DNA of 38,714 nt, from contig DJNI01000086.1 of NCBI GenBank assembly GCA_002436765.1, positions 313 through 39,026 of the forward strand, in the 5' to 3' direction. Each line of letters begins with the position of its first letter. Position 1 is the stretch's first letter. Below, one piece after another: positions 1 to 7,391 of this stretch. This stretch comes from Clostridiales bacterium UBA6468 (lineage in GTDB: Bacteria > Bacillota > Clostridia > Oscillospirales > Oscillospiraceae). The notes under the pieces were generated by a model. That model did not search any database and was not told the DNA's origin. It saw only the letters and a program-made list of their open reading frames with translations. Position numbers and translations under genes: made by a program.

Positions 1-335
1 GTGGGGCCTTTCAGCAGCACGTCGCAGGTCTTGATCTCCGCAAGAACGTCGTCGGGAATGGCCTTGCCGCAGCTCATGCGGTTCTCAATGGTCAGCCCCT
101 CGATCTGCTTGATAACGACGGAACCCGCCGCAATTTCCTCCGCCAGCAGCTTTTCCAGCACACGGGTGGCCTGCGCCGTGATGACGGGGCCGATGCCGTC
201 GCCGTCAATGACGCCGATAGCAACCTGCTTTTTGGTGGCAAAATCCGTCTTTTCTCCGTTCATGTTCCGGATTCTCTCCAGCTGCTCCTCCAGCAGCTTC
301 TGAAATGCCTCACAGGCCAGTGTGATCTCCCTCAT
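1..335 (-). CDS. Isocitrate/isopropylmalate dehydrogenase family protein, probably NAD-dependent isocitrate dehydrogenase (partial)
   Basis: Only the first 111 codons are inside the window; the C-terminal part lies beyond the left edge. After a roughly 35-residue N-terminal extension comes VAIGVIDGDGIGP, the nucleotide-binding start of the isocitrate/isopropylmalate dehydrogenase family. This family performs NAD(P)-dependent oxidative decarboxylation of a 2-hydroxyacid with divalent metal. The ATG shares one base with the aconitase stop codon (TAATG), so the two are translationally coupled. Following a citrate synthase-like gene and aconitase, the expected substrate is isocitrate and the product 2-oxoglutarate for glutamate synthesis; this is inferred from context. 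3-Isopropylmalate dehydrogenase is the alternative, but no leucine genes are adjacent and the aconitase is a single-chain enzyme rather than LeuC plus LeuD. The substrate-specificity residues are not visible in this fragment. Confidence 0.82.
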   Translation of the reverse strand, partial: MREITLACEAFQKLLEEQLERIRNMNGEKTDFATKKQVAIGVIDGDGIGPVITAQATRVLEKLLAEEIAAGSVVIKQIEGLTIENRMSCGKAIPDDVLAEIKTCDVLLKGP

Positions 336-2263
336 TATTGTCCGCCCTCCTTCGTGTAGTTCAGCAGCCCGCCTGCCAGCAGGATCGCTCTCTGACGCTC
401 CGTCAGGGCGCAGTTTACATAAAATTTGAAGCCATCGTCGGCAGTGACCGCAAGTCTGCCCTGCTCCATGCCGCCGGCAATGTCCGAAATGGTCAGAACG
501 GCGTCCTGACTCAGCCTGTCGTAGTCCTCCGGATTTTCAAAGGTCACCGGCAGAATGCCTGCGTTGATCAGGTTTGCAATGTGGATTCTGGCGAAGGACT
601 TGGCAATGACGCACCGGATACCCAAATACATGGGCACCAGTGCCGCGTGCTCCCGGGAGGAGCCCTGGCCGTAGTTGCTGCCGCCTACGACGATGCCGTC
701 CCCCGCCGCCTTGGCTCTCTCGGCAAAGGTGGGGTCGCAGACCTCGAAGCAGAATTTGCTCAGGTAGGGGATGTTCGACCGGTAGGGCAGAATCTTCGCG
801 CCGGCGGGCATGATGTGGTCGGTGGTGATGTTGTCGCCTACCTTCAGCACCAGCTTCGCCGTCAGGCTGTCGGAAAAGGGCTTGCTCTTGGGAAATTCCT
901 TGATGTTGGGGCCGCGGAGCACCTGGGCGTCCGCCGCCTTATCCGCAGGGAGAGGGGGCAGCACGGCGGAGTCGTTCACCAGGAACTTTTCCGGCATGGT
1001 CACATCCAGCGGCCGGTCAATGGTGGTGGGGTCGGTGATGTATCCCGTCAGGGCGGAGGCCACGGCGGTCTCCGGGGAAACCAGATACACCTGCGCGTCC
1101 CGGGTGCCGGAGCGACCCAGGAAATTCCGGTTGAAGGTCCTTAAGGAAACGCCGCCGGAGTTGGGGGAGAAGCCCATGCCGATGCAGGGGCCGCAGGCGC
1201 ATTCCAGCAGCCGCGCACCGCTGGCGAGAATGTCCGACAGTGCGCCGCAGTCGCTGAGCATGGTCAGCACCTGCCGGGAGCCGGGGGAAACGGACATGCT
1301 GACGGAGGGATGAACGGTCTTGCCCTTCAGCATGGCGGCGACCTTCAGCATATCATACAGGGAGGAATTGGTGCAGGAGCCGATGCACACCTGATCGACC
1401 TTCACGTCCTTCAGCGTCTCCACGGCCACCACGTTGTCCGGGCTGTGGGGGCAGGCGATCATGGGCTTCAGGGTGCTCAGGTCAATATTGATGATTTTAT
1501 CGTACTCCGCGTCCGGGTCACTGGCGAGAGGAGCGTAGTCCCCTTCCCTGCCCTGGGCGGCCAGAAACTTTCTCGTGACCTCGTCGGAGGGGAAAATGGA
1601 GGTGGTAGCGCCCAGCTCGGTGCCCATGTTGGTGATGGTGCCCCGCTCCGGGACGGACAGGGTGGCAATGCCTTCGCCGCCCCACTCGATGATCGCGCCC
1701 ACGCCGCCCTTGACGGAGAGGATCCGCAGCAGCTCCAGGGACACGTCCTTGGCGGTGACGTAGGGTCTGAGCCTGCCCGTCAGGTTTACCTTGTACATTT
1801 TGGGCATGGTGATATAGTACGCGCCGCCGCCCATGGCCACCGCCACGTCCATTCCGCCCGCGCCGAAGGCCAGCATACCGATGCCGCCGCCGGTGGGGGT
1901 GTGGCTGTCGGAGCCGATGAGGGTCTTGCCGGGCTTGCCGAAGCGTTCCAGATGCACCTGATGGCAGATGCCGTTGCCGGGGCGGGAGAAATACACGCCG
2001 TGCTTGGCAGTGACGGTCTGCAAATAGCGATGGTCGTCGCTGTTCTCAAAGCCGCACTGGAGGGTGTTGTGATCGACGTAGGCGATGCTCATTTCCGTCT
2101 TCACTCTGGGAATGCCCATGGTCTCGAATTCCAGATAGGCCATGGTGCCGGTGGCGTCCTGGGTCAGGGTCTGGTCGATGCGCAGCGCCACCTCGCTGCC
2201 GGGGGTCATGTCCCCGGATACCAGATGGGACGCGATGATTTTCTGTGCGATTGTCTTACCCAT
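335..2263 (-). CDS. Aconitate hydratase
   Basis: The 642-residue protein isomerises citrate to isocitrate through cis-aconitate using a [4Fe-4S] cluster. Visible features are the GSDSHTPTGGG motif near residues 118-128, the cluster ligands C297 (in CIGSCTNSS) and C357/C360 (in CACGPCIGMG), and the C-terminal swivel domain with SNYGQGSSREHAA near 529-541. It joins LeuC-like and LeuD-like halves in one chain and is shorter than the roughly 900-residue AcnA type, matching the aconitases of many Clostridia. The start MGKTIAQK was chosen because GGGAGG lies 10 bases upstream; an earlier in-frame ATG 14 codons upstream lacks such a site. The start overlaps the end of the GntR gene by 8 bases and the stop overlaps the dehydrogenase start by one base. 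This fits an operon feeding 2-oxoglutarate synthesis. Confidence 0.93.
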   Translation of the reverse strand: MGKTIAQKIIASHLVSGDMTPGSEVALRIDQTLTQDATGTMAYLEFETMGIPRVKTEMSIAYVDHNTLQCGFENSDDHRYLQTVTAKHGVYFSRPGNGICHQVHLERFGKPGKTLIGSDSHTPTGGGIGMLAFGAGGMDVAVAMGGGAYYITMPKMYKVNLTGRLRPYVTAKDVSLELLRILSVKGGVGAIIEWGGEGIATLSVPERGTITNMGTELGATTSIFPSDEVTRKFLAAQGREGDYAPLASDPDAEYDKIINIDLSTLKPMIACPHSPDNVVAVETLKDVKVDQVCIGSCTNSSLYDMLKVAAMLKGKTVHPSVSMSVSPGSRQVLTMLSDCGALSDILASGARLLECACGPCIGMGFSPNSGGVSLRTFNRNFLGRSGTRDAQVYLVSPETAVASALTGYITDPTTIDRPLDVTMPEKFLVNDSAVLPPLPADKAADAQVLRGPNIKEFPKSKPFSDSLTAKLVLKVGDNITTDHIMPAGAKILPYRSNIPYLSKFCFEVCDPTFAERAKAAGDGIVVGGSNYGQGSSREHAALVPMYLGIRCVIAKSFARIHIANLINAGILPVTFENPEDYDRLSQDAVLTISDIAGGMEQGRLAVTADDGFKFYVNCALTERQRAILLAGGLLNYTKEGGQ

Positions 2264-2909
2264 GATTTTTGAATCCTCCCAACATGTGCTCTTTTGCGTT
2301 TTCAATATGCTTTGCCATGAGGCTTTCCGCCAGGTCTGCGTCGCCGGAGGCCATGGCGTTCAGAATCGCCCGATGCTCCTTCCGGGTGTTGACGGTGCGG
2401 GACCAGTCCTCCATGGAGATGCGGCGGTAGCGCCGGGTCTTCCGGTGCAGGGGGAGCAGCGTATCCATAATGACGGTGCGCTTGCTTAAATAGCAGATCG
2501 TGTCGTGGAACTGCTCATCCACCTGCCGCAGAAGCTCGGCGTCTCCCTTGTCGAAGTAAAAGTCCTGAAGATCGGCGATATGGGTCAGCTGGGCAAGTCC
2601 CTCCGAAGTCATGTTTTTCGTGGCGTAGTAAGCGGCAAGTCCCTCGATGCGCTGACGGATGTTCATGATGTCCTCCAGGTCTTCCTCGGTGATGCCCACC
2701 ACCCGGGAGCCCTTGCCGGTGTCCTCGATGAGCCGCTCCTGTTCCAGACGGCGCAGCGCATCCCGGATGGGGGTACGGCTGACGCCCAGCTGATCCACCA
2801 GCTTCAGCTCCGTCAGAATTTCCCCGCGGGGATAGACGCCCTGAATGATGTCGTTCTCCAGCTTCTCAAAGACCTGATCCGCCAGAGACGTGGTTTTGAA
2901 TTGATTCAT
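2256..2909 (-). CDS. GntR-family transcriptional regulator (FadR/FCD subfamily)
   Basis: The protein has 217 residues. Residues about 7-70 form a winged helix with the GntR pattern (DIIQGVYPRGEILTE, then GVSRTPIRDALRRLEQERLI). The remaining helices match an FCD ligand-binding domain, including the histidines in FHDTICYL, EHRAIL and KHIENAKEH that bind metal and an organic acid in this family. The ATG overlaps the stop of the citrate synthase gene by 4 bases (ATGA) and GGGG lies just upstream. A regulator in the middle of the operon it probably controls suggests autoregulation. A near-palindromic ATGTATA/TATACAT site over the operon promoter is the likely operator. The effector is not visible; FCD proteins usually sense carboxylates, so citrate or a related acid would be a reasonable guess. 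Confidence 0.9.
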   Translation of the reverse strand: MNQFKTTSLADQVFEKLENDIIQGVYPRGEILTELKLVDQLGVSRTPIRDALRRLEQERLIEDTGKGSRVVGITEEDLEDIMNIRQRIEGLAAYYATKNMTSEGLAQLTHIADLQDFYFDKGDAELLRQVDEQFHDTICYLSKRTVIMDTLLPLHRKTRRYRRISMEDWSRTVNTRKEHRAILNAMASGDADLAESLMAKHIENAKEHMLGGFKNHG

Positions 2910-4291
2910 TTTTTCATCCCCTTTTTGGCAAAATCGGGGGCAAGCTGGCGGATCTTCTCTTTCAGCTCCCGCTCCGTCATGACCGTCTGGCGGCCGTCCT
3001 CGTACTGCTGATCCACCCACTGCTTCATGGCAGCCACCAGCGGCGACTTTTTGTCCAGCTTTTCGTCCTCTTCCAGGCCGTAGGTCTGATTGATCCAGTA
3101 GGCGATGCCGGCAAGGCCGGAGGTCTTGCTGATCTGCACCGTGGCGGGCTTGTTCAGAATCTTTTTTGTATCGAAAATGGTGTAGATTTCCTCGTCCTTC
3201 ATCAGCCCGTCGGCGTGGACGCCCGCCCGGGTGACGTTGAAGGCGCTGCCCACAAAGGGCGTCATGGGGGGGATTTGGTAGCCGATCTCGTTTTTGAAGT
3301 AATCGGCAATTTCGGTGATGACCGTGGTGTCCATGCCGTCCAGGGACCCCCGCAATGACGCGTACTCGAACACCATGGCCTCCAGCGGCACATTGCCCGT
3401 CCGCTCGCCGATGCCGAGCAGGGAGCAGTTGACCGCGCAGGCGCCGTAGAGCCAGGCCGTGGAGGCGTTGGCCACGCCCTTATAAAAATCGTTGTGGCCG
3501 TGCCACTCCAGATGCTCGCTGGGGACGTCGGAATAGTGCTGCAGGCCGTAGACGATGCCCGCCACGCTTCGGGGAAGCGCCGCCTCGGTGAAGGGGACGC
3601 CGTAGCCCATGGTATCGCAGGCGCGGATTTTCACCGGCACCCCCGCTTCCCGGCTCAGCCGCTGCAATTCGTTGACGAAGGGCACCACGAAGCCGTAGAA
3701 ATCCGCCCGGGTGATGTCCTCCAGATGACAGCGGGGAATGACGCCGGCATTGAAGGCTTCCTTCACCGTAGCAAGGTAGTAGTCCATGGCCTGGCGTCTT
3801 GTCATCTTCATTTTCTTGAAAATGTGGTAATCCGAGCAGGAGACCAGAATGCCGGTTTCCTTGATGCCCAGGTCATGCACCAGCCGGAAATCTTCCTTCG
3901 TCGCCCGGATCCAGCTGGTGATCTCCGGGAATTTGAGTCCCAGTGCCATGCACTTTTCGATGGCCTCCCGGTCTTTTTTGCTGTAGACGAAGAACTCCGT
4001 CTGGCGGATGATGCCGTAGGGGCCGCCCAGCTTGCTCAGCAGCTTGTAGATATTCACGATCTGGTCAACGGAATACGGCTCCACGGACTGCTGACCGTCC
4101 CGCAGGGAGGTGTCCGTGATCCAGATCTCCTCCGGCATGGACATGGGCACCCGGCGGTGGTTGAACGCCACCTTGGGAATGGTGCCGTAGGAATACACAT
4201 CCCGCTGCAAATTCGGTTCCGCCACGTCCTGGAGGGAATATTTGTAGGATTTCTGCTCCAACAGGTTGGTCTTACTGGAAATCTCTAGCAT
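2906..4291 (-). CDS. Re-citrate synthase-like enzyme (homocitrate/isopropylmalate synthase superfamily)
   Basis: The 461-residue protein has the HMGL-like TIM-barrel signature: ITDTSLRDGQQS (about 58-69, catalytic Arg and metal Asp), the metal-binding HGHND (264-268) and GIGERTGN (293-300). This superfamily condenses acetyl-CoA with a 2-oxoacid using Mn2+ or Mg2+. It lacks the usual C-terminal allosteric domain of 2-isopropylmalate synthase. It lies directly upstream of aconitase and isocitrate dehydrogenase, with no leucine genes nearby, so Re-face-specific citrate synthase, as characterised in Clostridium kluyveri, is the best inference: oxaloacetate plus acetyl-CoA to citrate. Homocitrate or isopropylmalate synthase cannot be excluded from sequence alone. 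The start MLEISSKTN follows AAAGGGG; the frame extends 19 codons further upstream into the promoter. It is the first gene of its operon. Confidence 0.8.
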   Translation of the reverse strand: MLEISSKTNLLEQKSYKYSLQDVAEPNLQRDVYSYGTIPKVAFNHRRVPMSMPEEIWITDTSLRDGQQSVEPYSVDQIVNIYKLLSKLGGPYGIIRQTEFFVYSKKDREAIEKCMALGLKFPEITSWIRATKEDFRLVHDLGIKETGILVSCSDYHIFKKMKMTRRQAMDYYLATVKEAFNAGVIPRCHLEDITRADFYGFVVPFVNELQRLSREAGVPVKIRACDTMGYGVPFTEAALPRSVAGIVYGLQHYSDVPSEHLEWHGHNDFYKGVANASTAWLYGACAVNCSLLGIGERTGNVPLEAMVFEYASLRGSLDGMDTTVITEIADYFKNEIGYQIPPMTPFVGSAFNVTRAGVHADGLMKDEEIYTIFDTKKILNKPATVQISKTSGLAGIAYWINQTYGLEEDEKLDKKSPLVAAMKQWVDQQYEDGRQTVMTERELKEKIRQLAPDFAKKGMKK

Positions 4292-4322
4292 AGAGGAAGC
4301 CCCTTTCCGTTTTTCTGTTTCA

Positions 4323-4348
4323 ATGTATACAATTATACATCTATACAT
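4323..4348 (-). promoter_or_regulatory. Candidate GntR operator (inverted repeat plus a third half-site)
   Basis: A perfect 7-bp inverted repeat, ATGTATA (4323-4329) and TATACAT (4334-4340), is separated by 4 bp; a third TATACAT follows at 4342-4348. The first arm includes the palindrome GTATAC, and GT...AC-centred palindromes are typical of FadR-subfamily GntR operators. The repeats cover the -10 box and part of the -10/-35 spacer of the citrate synthase operon promoter, which would give repression by steric block. The GntR gene is the second gene of this operon. Binding is inferred, not shown. Confidence 0.7.
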
Positions 4349-4359
4349 TTATCTGTCAA
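4332..4359 (-). promoter_or_regulatory. Promoter of the citrate synthase/gntR/aconitase/IDH operon
   Basis: On the minus strand a consensus -35 TTGACA (4354-4359) is followed by 16 bp and a consensus -10 TATAAT (4332-4337). Transcription would begin near 4325, giving a leader of about 35 nt before the citrate synthase ATG. Such a strong promoter fits an operon held down by a repressor. Confidence 0.85.
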
Positions 4360-4373
4360 TGCGCAAATACAAC

Positions 4374-4401
4374 AAAAAACGGCCTGCCGCAGCAGACCGT
4401 T
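4374..4401 (-). terminator. Rho-independent terminator after the ZIP transporter gene
   Basis: A 10-bp stem (AACGGTCTGC / GCAGGCCGTT in transcript sense, one G-U pair) with a 4-base loop is followed by a run of six T on the minus strand. It ends transcription from the ZIP gene just before the citrate synthase promoter. Confidence 0.85.
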
Positions 4402-4456
4402 TGGTCATGTTTTTCCGGGGCAGCGCCGCGCGTTTGTGCGCCGCCGCTCCCGACCC

Positions 4457-5251
4457 CTACCCCAGCATCACGTCCAGGAGCATCATCACCGCAAAGCCCA
4501 GAATGATGCCCATGGTAGCGCAGTAGGGCTGCTCCTTCTGATTCTGCTGACACTCCGGTATCAGCTCATGCACCGCCACCAGAATCATCGCCCCGGCGGC
4601 AAAGGCAAGGGCATAAGGCAGAATCGCTTCCACCGTCACCACCAGCAGCGCGCCGATCACCCCGGAAACCGGCTCCACCAGGCCGGACGCCTGCCCCAGC
4701 AGAAAGCTCCTGCGCCGGGAATAGCCCTCCCGCCGCAGGGGCACGGACACCGCCGCCCCCTCCGGGAAATTTTGCAAACCGATGCCCACCGCGATGGACA
4801 CCGCCCCCATCAGCCCATCCGGGCTTGCGCCGGTTCCCAGCGCCCCGAAGGCCACGCCCACGGCAAGCCCCTCGGGAATATTGTGCAGGGTGATGGACAG
4901 CACCAGCATGATAATGCGGTTCAATCGTTCTCCGGGCATTGCCATGCCCGCTCTTTTTCTGGCAAAGCAGACGGCCTTATCCGACCCCCACAGGAACAGC
5001 GCCCCCAGCAGGAACCCGGACACCGCCACAAGCCAGGCAGGCGTATTCCCTGCGGCTTCCGCCCGCTGGATGGCGGGCTGTAACAGCGACCAGAAGCTGG
5101 CCGCGATCATCACGCCGGCGGAAAAGCCCAACATAAGATTCAGCGCCTTGGTACCGGGGGATTTGAAAAAGACCACCGTGGCAGCGCCAAGTGCCGTCAC
5201 AAACCACGTCCCCAGTGTCGCCGCCAGCGCCAACCAGACATAATGTTCCAC
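4457..5251 (-). CDS. ZIP-family metal cation transporter (ZupT-like)
   Basis: The 264-residue integral membrane protein has about eight hydrophobic segments and the two ZIP signature helices, with metal ligands in HNIPEG and QNFPEG. ZIP proteins move Zn2+ or other divalent cations (Fe2+, Mn2+) into the cytoplasm. The central loop is basic (FARKRAGMAMPGER) rather than His-rich. The start is GTG at 5249-5251, since GGGAGGT lies 5 bases upstream and the overlapping ATG is out of frame. A -10-like TATAAT occurs on the minus strand at 5270-5275, without a clear -35. No metal operator is visible. The gene is monocistronic, between its own weak promoter and a terminator. Metal specificity cannot be read from the sequence. 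Confidence 0.9.
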   Translation of the reverse strand: MEHYVWLALAATLGTWFVTALGAATVVFFKSPGTKALNLMLGFSAGVMIAASFWSLLQPAIQRAEAAGNTPAWLVAVSGFLLGALFLWGSDKAVCFARKRAGMAMPGERLNRIIMLVLSITLHNIPEGLAVGVAFGALGTGASPDGLMGAVSIAVGIGLQNFPEGAAVSVPLRREGYSRRRSFLLGQASGLVEPVSGVIGALLVVTVEAILPYALAFAAGAMILVAVHELIPECQQNQKEQPYCATMGIILGFAVMMLLDVMLG

Positions 5252-5327
5252 ATCGCACCTCCCGTAACCATTATAGTATCCGGGTGACGATTCGGTGCAT
5301 GTGTTTGTCGAAAAAACCGCTTGGGAA

Positions 5328-5918
5328 CTACCTTTCCAGTCTGGAAATCAGCGCCGTGCCGTTTTCCCGCAGCCATTTTCTCTGGGTCTGATAGTCCGGC
5401 AAAACCCGCCCGACCTCCGCCCAGAAGCGGGCGGAGTGGTTCATTTCCTTCCGGTGGCACAGCTCGTGGACGACCACATAGTCCAGCACCTCCGGCGGCG
5501 TGAGCATCAGCAGGCAGTTGAAGCTGAGATTTCCCTTGCCGCTGCAGCTTCCCCACAGGGTATGCTGACTGCGGATGGTGATTCTGCCGCAGGTCACGCC
5601 CACCAGCGGCGCAAAATAGGCCACACGTTCCGGTATCGTTTGCCGCGCCTGCCGGGCAAGCGATTGTATCTGCTCGCCCGTGAACGCGGGAAGCCGCGCC
5701 GCCGCAGTATGCTTTTCCAGATGCTTCTTGATCCAATCGTATTTGCTTTCCACAAATCGACGAATATCCCCGTTGGACATCCGCTTGGGACACCGCACCA
5801 GCACCTCGCCCCCCGGGACGATCTGCACCGAAATGGTTCTTCGGCTGCTGCGGATAACGCGGTATGGGATATTGCTTCTTTCCACTTTATCGTTCATAAT
5901 TCCTTCAAATAATCTCAT
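5328..5918 (-). CDS. YgjP-like metal-dependent hydrolase (DUF45 family)
   Basis: The 196-residue protein matches the YgjP/DUF45 family, relatives of M48-type metallopeptidases and of the SprT/WLM group. It carries LWGSCS (about 121-126) and the zinc motif HELCH (151-155) with a third histidine, H161 (MNHSARFW). No signal peptide or membrane segment is seen, so it is probably cytoplasmic. The physiological substrate of the family is unclear. The chosen ATG has GGAG 4 bases upstream; an ATG at 5897 with AAGGA close upstream is an alternative that removes seven residues. The promoter is not obvious. The gene is divergent from the small peptide gene beginning at 6019 and reads towards the ZIP gene. 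Confidence 0.85.
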   Translation of the reverse strand: MRLFEGIMNDKVERSNIPYRVIRSSRRTISVQIVPGGEVLVRCPKRMSNGDIRRFVESKYDWIKKHLEKHTAAARLPAFTGEQIQSLARQARQTIPERVAYFAPLVGVTCGRITIRSQHTLWGSCSGKGNLSFNCLLMLTPPEVLDYVVVHELCHRKEMNHSARFWAEVGRVLPDYQTQRKWLRENGTALISRLER

Positions 5919-5944
5919 TTTACTCCGTTTCCAGAATTTACAGC

Positions 5945-5973
5945 TTGAAAATTGATTACGAATCGGTTACAAT
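5945..5973 (+). promoter_or_regulatory. Promoter of the 28-residue peptide gene
   Basis: TTGAAA (5945-5950), a 17-bp spacer and TACAAT (5968-5973) form a good sigma-A-type promoter. The small ORF begins 46 bases downstream of the -10. Confidence 0.72.
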
Positions 5974-6018
5974 CCTTTTGTCCTCGCGAGGCAAATACTG
6001 AAACAGGAGGTTGGCAAG

Positions 6019-6105
6019 ATGTTCTTTTTTAATTGCAGCACCAACAATTCTGATTGCAGCTCCATTTGGCAGCTGCTGAGCCGTCTGTGCGGTTTCGGCT
6101 GCTGA
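6019..6105 (+). CDS. Small 28-residue Cys-containing peptide of unknown function
   Basis: The peptide begins MFFFNCSTNN and ends LLSRLCGFGC. It has four cysteines (positions 6, 13, 24, 28), an aromatic N-terminus and a hydrophobic stretch in its second half. Expression signals are unusually complete for so small an ORF: a promoter with 17-bp spacing, a perfect AGGAGG 8 bases before the ATG, and a strong terminator 17 bases after the stop. This makes a stand-alone gene likely. It resembles in style the very short, Asn/Cys/Gly-rich hydrophobic peptides of Firmicute genomes, but I recognise no family. Possible roles, all speculative, are a membrane-associated or sporulation peptide, a metal-binding peptide or a leader peptide. 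No processing or export genes are adjacent. Confidence 0.6.
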   Translation: MFFFNCSTNNSDCSSIWQLLSRLCGFGC

Positions 6106-6122
6106 GGAAATTTTGCAGCCTT

Positions 6123-6155
6123 GGGCGATCCCGCATTCTGCGGGGTCGCCCTTTT
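6123..6155 (+). terminator. Terminator of the small peptide gene
   Basis: A 12-bp stem (GGGCGA-T-CCCGC / GCGGG-G-TCGCCC, one T-G wobble) with a 5-base loop is followed by TTTT. It closes the 28-codon gene. Confidence 0.85.
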
Positions 6156-6168
6156 GTCAAACGCAAAG

Positions 6169-6199
6169 ACGCAGTACCGATGATACTCCGGTACTGCGT
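6169..6199 (-). terminator. Terminator after telA
   Basis: A perfect 11-bp stem (ACGCAGTACCG / CGGTACTGCGT) with a 9-base loop lies 9 bases beyond the telA stop codon. The T-run is weak on the minus strand (CTTTG) and better on the plus strand (TTTT), so it may act in both directions. Confidence 0.65.
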
Positions 6200-6208
6200 T
6201 TTCCAGCG

Positions 6209-7366
6209 TTATACGCCGCCGCGGATCTCCAGGAGCTTGCCCTTGAGGTCGTTCTCCATCTTCGCCATTTCCGCTTCGGCGGCAAGACGCTTCTCCCGGC
6301 CTTCGGACTGGATCTTCATTACGTCGTCCAGCGTCTGGATCAACTCGGCGTTGGTCTTTTTCAGGGTCTCGATGTCCACGATGCCCCGCTCGGCTTCCTT
6401 CGCGGTCTCCACGGAGGCCATGTGCAGCTTCTCGGCGTTCTGCTTCAGCAGGGCGTTGGTGATGTCGTTGACCTGCCGCTGCGCCTGGGCGGCCTCGTTG
6501 GAATGGGCAATGCCCAGCGCCAGAACCATCTGGTTCTTCCACAGGGGGATGGTGTTCATCAGCGTGGTCTGGATTTTCTCCACAATCACATTGTCGTTGT
6601 TCTGGATCATTCGGATCTGGGGCGCGGTCTGGATGGAAATGGTGCGGGTCAGCTCCAGATCGTAGATCTTCTTCTCGAACCGGCTGCACTTGTCCGCTAA
6701 GTCTCTTGCCGCCTGGGCGTCCTCCGCAAGGCCGGTGGCCTGCGCCTTCGCTTCCAGGTCTTTCAGCTTGCCTTCCCGTACTTCCTGCAGCTTCTTTTTG
6801 CCTGCCAGAATGTACATGGTCAGCTCCTTGAAGTAGGCAAGGTTCTGCTCGTACATCTTATCCAGCATCGCGGAGTCCTTCAGCAGCCGTACCTGGTGCT
6901 GCTGGAGGGCGTCGCCGATCTTCTCCACGTTGACCTCCGCCTTGGCATAGCGGCTCTTCATGACCTCCAGCTTGTTCGCCTGCTTGCGGAAGAAGCCGAG
7001 GAACCCCTTCTCCTCCTCGGCGTCGAAGCCCTTCAGCTCCCCCACCACGTTGACGATCAGGTCGCCCACCTCGCCCAAATCCTGGGTGCGCACGTTGGCA
7101 AGGGCGGCGTCGGAGAAATCGGCCATTTTCTTCTGGGTGCCCGCGCCGTACTGCAAGATCTGGGCGGTATTCTCCACGTCGATCTTCCGGGCAAAATCAT
7201 TGACCATCTGCTGCTCCTGGGGCGTCAGCACCGGCTCGGCGACCTTGGGCTGCTGCATCTGCGTTTCCTCGGCCACCACCAGCTTAGGCGTATCTTCCAG
7301 CTCCGGCTCCAGCGTCAAGCTGGGGATGGGCGTAGCTTCGTTCATATCCTTGTATTCAGCGTCCAT
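6209..7366 (-). CDS. Toxic anion resistance protein, TelA/KlaA family
   Basis: The 385-residue soluble protein belongs to the TelA family. It opens with an acidic, Pro/Glu-rich segment of about 55 residues and then becomes almost wholly helical. Characteristic stretches are FLGFFRKQANKLEVMKSRY, NDNVIVEKIQTTLMNTIPLWKNQM near the middle and a coiled-coil C-terminus. The family was named for plasmid-borne tellurite resistance; chromosomal copies occur widely in Firmicutes and are linked to envelope stress and nisin or other antimicrobial tolerance, with no known biochemical activity. It follows the XpaC gene by 25 bp with AGGAGGT before its ATG. The same pairing, xpaC-yaaN, exists in Bacillus subtilis. 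Function beyond membership of the pair is inference. Confidence 0.92.
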   Translation of the reverse strand: MDAEYKDMNEATPIPSLTLEPELEDTPKLVVAEETQMQQPKVAEPVLTPQEQQMVNDFARKIDVENTAQILQYGAGTQKKMADFSDAALANVRTQDLGEVGDLIVNVVGELKGFDAEEEKGFLGFFRKQANKLEVMKSRYAKAEVNVEKIGDALQQHQVRLLKDSAMLDKMYEQNLAYFKELTMYILAGKKKLQEVREGKLKDLEAKAQATGLAEDAQAARDLADKCSRFEKKIYDLELTRTISIQTAPQIRMIQNNDNVIVEKIQTTLMNTIPLWKNQMVLALGIAHSNEAAQAQRQVNDITNALLKQNAEKLHMASVETAKEAERGIVDIETLKKTNAELIQTLDDVMKIQSEGREKRLAAEAEMAKMENDLKGKLLEIRGGV

Positions 7367-7391
7367 AATTGACCTCCTATATCATGTATTT

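Noticed and set aside
5967..6689. 240-codon minus-strand ORF over the small peptide gene and the telA 3' end
   Set aside because: Out-of-frame Arg/Pro/Gln-rich translation of telA and crosses two terminators.
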